A stretch of DNA of 64,000 nt from Bhargavaea massiliensis (GTDB taxonomy: Bacteria > Bacillota > Bacilli > Bacillales_A > Planococcaceae), in the NCBI RefSeq assembly GCF_018390575.1, contig NZ_JAHBCJ010000008.1, positions 62,001 to 126,000 on the forward strand, written 5' to 3'. The position numbers and the translations under genes were made by a program. The notes below the pieces were generated by a model. That model saw nothing but the letters and a program-made list of their open reading frames with translations, searched no databases and was not told where the DNA came from. Shown here piece by piece: positions 59,764 through 64,000 of the stretch. Position 1 is the first letter of the stretch. Each line of letters opens with the position of its first letter.

Positions 59764-60594
59764 TCAGAAATCCATATTGTCGGGGTCTTTGCCGGTACGT
59801 TCATTGCGGTTCAGAGCATCGAGCTGCTGCATATCCTCATCCGAAAGCGTGAAGTCGAACACGTCCGCATTCGAACGTACGCGATCCGGACGGACAGATT
59901 TCGGGATGACGATGATGTCGTGTTGGAGGTGCCAGCGGATGACGACCTGGGCCGGTGCCTTGCCGTGCGATTCCGCGATGCGTTTGACGACCGGTTCCTC
60001 CAGTAGTTTCCCGCGTGCGAGCGGCGACCATGCCGTCACTGCTATCTTCTCTTCCTGGCAGAATTCGCGGAGCGGCTCCTGGCTCAGATATGGATGAAGC
60101 TCGATCTGATTGACCATCGGCTTTACGTTGGCCTTTGCAAACACGGCCTCCAGGTGATGGCGATGGTGGTTCGAGACACCCGGCACGCGAATCAGCTTTT
60201 CCTCAAAGAGCCTCTCGATGGCCCGGTATGTATCCGTAAACTTCCCTTCCACCGGCCAGTGCGTGAGATACAGATCGAGATAATCCATCTTGAGGTTTTC
60301 TAGCGTCTTTTCGAACGCGCGCAGTGTCTCATCGTAACCCTGATCGGTGTTCCAGATTTTCGAGGTGATAAAGAGGTCTTCCCGCTTTACCCCGGATGCG
60401 CGGACCGCTTCGCCGACCTGAACTTCATTGCCATACAGGGACGCAGTGTCGATGGCAAGATAGCCCGCCCCAAGCGCCGCCGTCATCGCTTCGACCGCCT
60501 CGGCCGGTTCGGTCATCTTGTACACGCCAAGGCCAAGCCGCGGCATTTCCACACCGTTGGCAAGTGTTTTCTTCGATTGCAGATTCAGTTCCAT
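59764..60594 (-). CDS. aldo/keto reductase
   Basis: A 276-aa NADPH-dependent reductase. Catalytic tetrad residues lie in 'AIDTASLYGNEVQVG' (Asp, Tyr), 'LFITSKIW' (Lys) and 'LYLTHWPVEGK' (His). 'IPKSVRPDRVRSNADVFDF' is the cofactor loop. Resembles B. subtilis YvgN/YtbE (methylglyoxal and related aldehydes). Start behind GGAGGGAATGGC. Confidence 0.92.
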   Translation of the reverse strand: MELNLQSKKTLANGVEMPRLGLGVYKMTEPAEAVEAMTAALGAGYLAIDTASLYGNEVQVGEAVRASGVKREDLFITSKIWNTDQGYDETLRAFEKTLENLKMDYLDLYLTHWPVEGKFTDTYRAIERLFEEKLIRVPGVSNHHRHHLEAVFAKANVKPMVNQIELHPYLSQEPLREFCQEEKIAVTAWSPLARGKLLEEPVVKRIAESHGKAPAQVVIRWHLQHDIIVIPKSVRPDRVRSNADVFDFTLSDEDMQQLDALNRNERTGKDPDNMDF

Positions 60595-60674
60595 GCCATT
60601 CCCTCCTTTTGGTCCTCTTTCATTTTATCGGAGCACAAGAATGAAATCGACTCATCTGTTTTTTAAAGTTTTGG

Positions 60675-60703
60675 TTGAAATCCATCGATAAAACGAATAA
60701 TAT
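60675..60703 (+). promoter_or_regulatory. sigma-A promoter of the purine permease gene
   Basis: TTGAAA (60675-60680), a 17-base spacer, then TAATAT (60698-60703). ACGAAT (60693) and TTCGTG (60725) nearby are loosely PurR-box-like, but their spacing does not fit. Confidence 0.55.
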
Positions 60704-60750
60704 GATTGATGGTCCTTTTTATCGTTCGTGTTTTCAAAGGAGGAAAATTG

Positions 60751-62052
60751 ATGTTTCAACTGAAACAGCATGATACATCCGTAAAAACTGAAGTTCTGGC
60801 CGGCATGACAACATTCCTGACAATGGCCTATATCATTATCGTCAACCCGATCATCCTGGCTGATGCCGGTGTCCCGTTCGACCAGGTGTTCATGGCGACC
60901 ATCATCGCCTCAGTGATCGGGACGCTCTGGATGGCGCTTTTCGCCAACTATCCGATCGCCATCGCACCCGGCATGGGGCTGAATGCGTACTTTACTTCGG
61001 TCATCATCGCTTCCGACGGTGCGCTTGACTATGCCGCAGCGTTTTCCGCGGTGTTCGTCGCAGGCATCATCTTTATCATTCTCTCGCTCACACCGATCCG
61101 TGAGAAACTGATCGATGCCATTCCGGAAAACCTGAAGCATGGCATTACCGCAGGGATCGGGCTTTTCATCGCTTTTATCGGCCTCCGCCTATCCGGGATC
61201 GTTGCCCACCACGAGACCAACCTGGTGAAGCTTGGCGACCTGACTTCCCCGCCCGTCCTGCTTTCTCTGTTTGGGCTGTTTATCACGGTCATTCTGATGG
61301 CGCGCAATGTATATGGAGCGATCTTCATCGGTATGGCCGTCACCGGTATCGTCGCTTACCTGACCGGCCAGCTCCGTTTCATTGACGGGCTCGTGAGGAT
61401 GCCGCATCTGCCGGAAGGCCTGATCGTTTGGAATCCGATTGACGCGTTTGGTGATGTAATTTCACACGGCTTGTACGGCGTCGTGTTCGCCTTCCTCATG
61501 GTGACGCTTTTCGATACGACGGGCACGATGCTCGGCGTTGCCCGCCAGGCCGGACTGATGAAAGACGGAAAGATGCCAAGAGTCCGTCCGGCCCTCTTGG
61601 CCGATTCCGTTGCAGCGACGGCCGGTGCGATGTTCGGGACGAGCCCGACATCGGCCTACGTGGAATCGTCTTCCGGTGTAGCTGTCGGCGGACGTACCGG
61701 GCTCACGACCCTGACTGTCGGCGTGCTGTTCATCGTTGCATCGTTTTTCGGACCGCTTGTCGGTTCGCTGTCCGGCGTTGCGGCAATCACCGCTCCGGCG
61801 CTGATTATCGTCGGCAGTCTCATGATCGGCATCGTCAAGGAAATCGAGTGGGAATCGTTTGATGAGGCCTTCCCGGCGTTTCTGATCATCCTTACAATGC
61901 CGCTTACTTCAAGCATCGCGACCGGGATTGCGCTCGGGTTCATCTCCTATCCGATCATCAAGATCGTCAAGGGCAGATGGCGGGATGTCCACCCGCTCCT
62001 CTATCTGTTTGCGGCCATGTTCGCCTATCAGCTTCTGTTCCTGCCGCACTGA
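60751..62052 (+). CDS. NCS2-family purine permease (AzgA/PbuG-like)
   Basis: A 433-aa transporter with 12-14 helices. The N-terminal 'VKTEVLAGMTTFLTMAYIIIVNP', 'IAPGMGLNAYF' and 'GTSPTSAYVESSSGVAVGGRTGLT' are hallmarks of the AzgA-type hypoxanthine/guanine/adenine permeases. Start at 60751 behind AAAGGAGGAAAATTG. I see no purine riboswitch in the leader. PbuG versus PbuO cannot be decided from sequence alone. Confidence 0.92.
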   Translation: MFQLKQHDTSVKTEVLAGMTTFLTMAYIIIVNPIILADAGVPFDQVFMATIIASVIGTLWMALFANYPIAIAPGMGLNAYFTSVIIASDGALDYAAAFSAVFVAGIIFIILSLTPIREKLIDAIPENLKHGITAGIGLFIAFIGLRLSGIVAHHETNLVKLGDLTSPPVLLSLFGLFITVILMARNVYGAIFIGMAVTGIVAYLTGQLRFIDGLVRMPHLPEGLIVWNPIDAFGDVISHGLYGVVFAFLMVTLFDTTGTMLGVARQAGLMKDGKMPRVRPALLADSVAATAGAMFGTSPTSAYVESSSGVAVGGRTGLTTLTVGVLFIVASFFGPLVGSLSGVAAITAPALIIVGSLMIGIVKEIEWESFDEAFPAFLIILTMPLTSSIATGIALGFISYPIIKIVKGRWRDVHPLLYLFAAMFAYQLLFLPH

Positions 62053-62066
62053 GGGGCGCCCTTGGA

Positions 62067-62154
62067 CACTCGCCCGCTTGTCATAGCACTCGCGGTGGCC
62101 TTGGAAGCACTCAAGACGAGTTTGGATGCACTCACCATCGATTTCGAAGCACTC
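62067..62154. repeat. array K: 21-bp repeat with CACTC core
   Basis: CACTC starts at 62067, 62087, 62108, 62129 and 62150: one spacing of 20, then three of 21. Units read for example TTTCGAAGCACTCACC. Located between the permease stop and a bidirectional terminator. Confidence 0.87.
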
Positions 62155-62181
62155 ACCTTAAGGGCTTCCTCAACCAAAAGC

Positions 62182-62217
62182 AACGGTCCGGCGCCTCGTG
62201 AGAGGTACCGGACCGTT
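62182..62217. terminator. bidirectional terminator
   Basis: A 10-bp stem AACGGTCCGG / CCGGACCGTT with an inner CCTC/GAGG stem. Confidence 0.88.
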
Positions 62218-62219
62218 TA

Positions 62220-62498
62220 TTATTTATAGGGTCTGCCGGGCGCCACTTGACGCTTTGTCTTGAGTTTCATAGCGACAACTGCCCCAATGACTGCGTAAAT
62301 CACGAAGACGGCCGCGGTGAGCCATGGGGACAGGGTAAAGAGCAGATAAAGCTGAAAAAGCGCGGCGAGCAATGCGGTGGCCAGCATGGCCAGTCCGGCT
62401 TTTCTGTTTTTCTGATACAGCGTCATAAAGATGACCCCGAACAGGCCGCCAGAAATTAGCGCCATGCCGAGGAGCATCATTGTAGTCATAGAGTTCAT
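62220..62498 (-). CDS. small membrane protein, 92 aa
   Basis: Three hydrophobic segments (about 5-27, 34-55, 58-76) and a basic C-terminus ('KLKTKRQVAPGRPYK'). No family recognised. ATG at 62498 has GGGAG about 12 bases upstream, rather far; an internal ATG is possible. It lies 34 bases after the next membrane gene and is probably co-transcribed with it. Confidence 0.65.
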   Translation of the reverse strand: MNSMTTMMLLGMALISGGLFGVIFMTLYQKNRKAGLAMLATALLAALFQLYLLFTLSPWLTAAVFVIYAVIGAVVAMKLKTKRQVAPGRPYK

Positions 62499-62532
62499 AC
62501 GTGTACGGGTCTCCCTATTTTGTAATCAGCCA

Positions 62533-62835
62533 TCAATAATGCCGCTTCGGATGCGAGATGACGGCCTGAATGATGAGCAGCACTGCGGACACTGCGTGCA
62601 TGAACCAGCCGATGACCGGAATCCAGGCAATCGCGCTAGTCACGAGGCCGACAATGGAGCCGGACTTGGCGGAGTAGTCCCGGATGGCGAGGATGAGCGT
62701 GATGGCATGAAGGACAAACATGACACCGAGCAATGAGTAGCCCGAGCCGATGACATAAAGGCCGCCCAGGAACGGAATGGCGAGAAAGGCTTCTCCCAGC
62801 CCTGTGACCCAGCGCATGATGGTGGATGCTCTCAT
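62533..62835 (-). CDS. small membrane protein, 100 aa
   Basis: Three or four hydrophobic segments with short loops ('AIRDYSAKSGSIVGL' in the middle). Unrecognised family. Ribosome binding site is moderate (AGGGATTACTC). First gene of a two-gene unit with 62220-62498. Confidence 0.65.
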   Translation of the reverse strand: MRASTIMRWVTGLGEAFLAIPFLGGLYVIGSGYSLLGVMFVLHAITLILAIRDYSAKSGSIVGLVTSAIAWIPVIGWFMHAVSAVLLIIQAVISHPKRHY

Positions 62836-63032
62836 GAGTAATCCCTGCTTTCGTTTAGTCTTAACTGTAATACGGCCGGACAGGCCGAAAGTTTCATTTT
62901 CTACAGTGATTTCGTGTCGGATTTTTGGCGATTCCGGCGAGCTGTGCGGTTGTATGGCCGCCCCCCATTTTCTTTTTATGCGGGATGCGTTATACTGGTT
63001 GAAGATCGAACTTCGAACCAGGAGGTAACGTC

Positions 63033-63143
63033 ATGAACACTCTCTTGATCCTAGGCGTGTGCTTCGCTTTCCTTTCCGCAATCTTCACAGGCGGTTATGA
63101 GGACAAGCCGGGCACGGCGAAAGATAACACGACAAGCCGCTGA
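63033..63143 (+). CDS. small membrane peptide, 36 aa
   Basis: MNTLLILGVCFAFLSAIFTG followed by a hydrophilic tail of 16 residues ending TTSR. One N-terminal helix, no recognisable lipobox. A consensus AGGAGGTAACGTC precedes the ATG, TATACT lies about 40 bases upstream and a terminator begins right after the stop, so it looks like a genuine monocistronic small gene. Function unknown. Confidence 0.75.
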   Translation: MNTLLILGVCFAFLSAIFTGGYEDKPGTAKDNTTSR

Positions 63144-63178
63144 GAAAAAGGGGCTGCCGCTCAGGCAGTCCCTTTTTG
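63144..63178. terminator. bidirectional terminator
   Basis: Stem AAAAAGGGGCTGCC / GGCAGTCCCTTTTT with one mismatch, loop GCTCA. Confidence 0.92.
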
Positions 63179-63192
63179 TATGCGCATTTTCC

Positions 63193-63663
63193 TCAATGGA
63201 GGCCCGGGAAGCCTTGCTGGCGCAGCGCCTCAAACACGAGGACTGCAGCCGTGTTCGACAGATTGAGCGAACGGATATGGTCATTCATCGGGATGCGCAG
63301 ACAGCGCTCCGGATGGGCGGCCAGCAGGTCCTTCGGCAGCCCGCTCGTCTCTTTGCCGAAGACGAAGAAGATATCCCGGCCAGGATCCGAAAAGTCCCGG
63401 TCAGCATAGTTCCCTTCCCCGAATTTCGTCAGATAGTAGAAATCACCTGCCGGATAGGCGGAGAACAACTCCTCGATCCGGTCATGATATTCCAGGTCGA
63501 CATGTTCCCAGTAATCGAGCCCGGCCCGCTTGAGCATCTTGTCATCGGTCGAGAAACCGAGCGGACGGACAAGGTGGAGCCGGGTCCCGGTGCCCGCACA
63601 GGTGCGGGAGATATTCCCGGTGTTTGCCGGAATCAGCGGTTCATGTAAAACGACGTGAATCAT
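63193..63663 (-). CDS. trmL: tRNA (cytidine(34)-2'-O)-methyltransferase
   Basis: A 156-aa SPOUT methyltransferase (CspR/TrmL). Motifs: 'EPLIPANTGNISRTCAGTGTRLHLVRPLGF', 'FVFGKETSGLP' and 'RIPMNDHIRSLNLSNTAAVLVFEALRQQ', which form the trefoil-knot SAM site. Methylates the wobble base of leucine tRNAs. It overlaps the end of queG by four bases, so two tRNA wobble-base modification enzymes are translationally coupled. Confidence 0.95.
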   Translation of the reverse strand: MIHVVLHEPLIPANTGNISRTCAGTGTRLHLVRPLGFSTDDKMLKRAGLDYWEHVDLEYHDRIEELFSAYPAGDFYYLTKFGEGNYADRDFSDPGRDIFFVFGKETSGLPKDLLAAHPERCLRIPMNDHIRSLNLSNTAAVLVFEALRQQGFPGLH

Positions 63664-64000
63664 TCGTGCACTTCCTTCTTCTGGTTTGCGATGCGGCGAA
63701 GTGCGGCCCGGATCTCTTCCAGGACCTCTTCTTCCCTTTCGCGTGATTCGCCATGCCGGAGAGCGGTCTCCGCTTCCTCCGTGCCGATTTTGCCTAGCGC
63801 ATAGGCTGCGGCGCCCCGCATGTACGGCCGGACATCCTCGCGGAGGATGCGGGACAGTTCAGGCAGTGCTGATTCCTCCTTGAAATGGCCGAGTGCGTAG
63901 ATTGCATTTCGCTGGATCGGGTTCTTCCCGCGCCACGAGCCCGACATGTGGCCGAACGTTTCCTTGAACTCACGGTTCGACAAGGCCAGGAGCGGTTTGA
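63660..64000 (-). CDS. queG: epoxyqueuosine reductase QueG, C-terminal part (start outside window)
   Basis: The frame is open to the right edge. The visible 113 residues run 'KPLLALSNREFKETFGHMSGSWRGK', then HEAT-like helices 'NAIYALGHFKEESALPELSRIL' and 'RGAAAYALGKIGTEEAETAL'. This is the C-terminal end of Firmicute QueG, which adds HEAT repeats to the corrinoid/Fe-S reductase core. An internal ATG at 63983 would give a stand-alone HEAT protein, but the upstream in-frame residues match QueG. Gene order queG-trmL is also seen in B. subtilis (yhbA, cspR). Confidence 0.87.
   Translation of the reverse strand, partial: KPLLALSNREFKETFGHMSGSWRGKNPIQRNAIYALGHFKEESALPELSRILREDVRPYMRGAAAYALGKIGTEEAETALRHGESREREEEVLEEIRAALRRIANQKKEVHE

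Noticed and set aside
60690-60734. PurR box pair before the purine permease
   Set aside because: CGAA and TTCG cores are 27 bp apart rather than the 16-17 bp expected, and flanking matches are weak.
60600-60750. Purine riboswitch before the purine permease
   Set aside because: No conserved three-way-junction core or downstream terminator could be recognised.
7507-62154. CRISPR arrays as an explanation of the 21-bp repeats
   Set aside because: Repeats are short, degenerate and inverted in two loci. There are no constant 28-36 bp repeats, no spacers of constant length and no cas genes.
63660-63983. Stand-alone 107-aa HEAT-repeat protein
   Set aside because: The frame continues to the window edge with residues matching the QueG C-terminus, so it is the end of queG.
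1-64000. tRNA and rRNA genes, insertion sequences, prophage
   Set aside because: No cloverleaf, rRNA core, transposase motif or phage structural gene was seen in reading the window.

Overview
The window is chromosomal DNA from a spore-forming, low-GC-phylum (Firmicutes) bacterium of fairly high GC content. Synteny with the Bacillus subtilis hpr-prsA-yhaMNOPQ-hemZ-yheABE-bmrCD stretch, the spore proteins (YjcZ, YraG/YraF-like coat proteins) and AGGAGG-type ribosome binding sites point to Bacillales. The family Planococcaceae (for example a Bhargavaea-like genus) is my inference. I see no rRNA, tRNA, CRISPR array, insertion sequence or prophage.

Layout. 1-8.2 kb: a partial BceR-type response regulator, lipoate ligase, a YhfH mini-protein, an RDD protein, the glyoxylate-shunt operon aceA-aceB with a second YhfH-like mini-protein, a divergent LytTR regulator and a deaminase. 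8.4-13.9 kb: hemE-hemH, divergent hmoB, an M20 amidohydrolase and a C45-type hydrolase. 14-22.9 kb: ecsAB, hit, trpP, yhaH, hpr, small membrane proteins, prsA, an acetyltransferase, coat proteins and a cupin. 22.9-31.8 kb: the nuclease/repair operon yhaO-yhaN-yhaM, the exporter yhaQ-yhaP, and an XRE-regulated operon of three related small membrane proteins. 32-39.6 kb: yhaR, a VOC protein, hemZ, an oxidoreductase/isomerase pair, yheA-yheB, a ferritin-like protein and yheE. 40-52 kb: a serine hydrolase, an MFS transporter, rocB, the multidrug ABC pair bmrC-bmrD behind an attenuator-like leader, a chromate transporter and an rRNA methyltransferase. 52-64 kb: a CorC-type protein, a cation efflux protein, YhcX, bdbC plus a thioredoxin-like partner, a pseudouridine synthase, an aldo/keto reductase, a purine permease, small membrane proteins, trmL and the C-terminal part of queG.

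Two layers stand out beyond ordinary gene content. First, ten intergenic loci carry short degenerate tandem arrays, about 49 units in all. Nine have a unit spacing of almost exactly 21 bp and one has mainly 30 bp. Most share a TTTCG...CA(C/T)TC-like core. Two are built as mirror-image arms. All lie 3' of a gene, usually just outside a terminator, and none lies between divergent promoters or inside an operon. I know of no named family that matches. This is the best candidate for an undescribed element.

Second, several RNA or DNA control devices can be read directly: a TRAP-type (G/U)AG ladder over the trpP ribosome binding site; a leader ORF plus two tandem terminators before bmrCD; a 16-bp phased TTTACGTAAA operator before the XRE operon; and a 31-bp palindrome between lplJ and yhfH whose half-site recurs three times before aceA.
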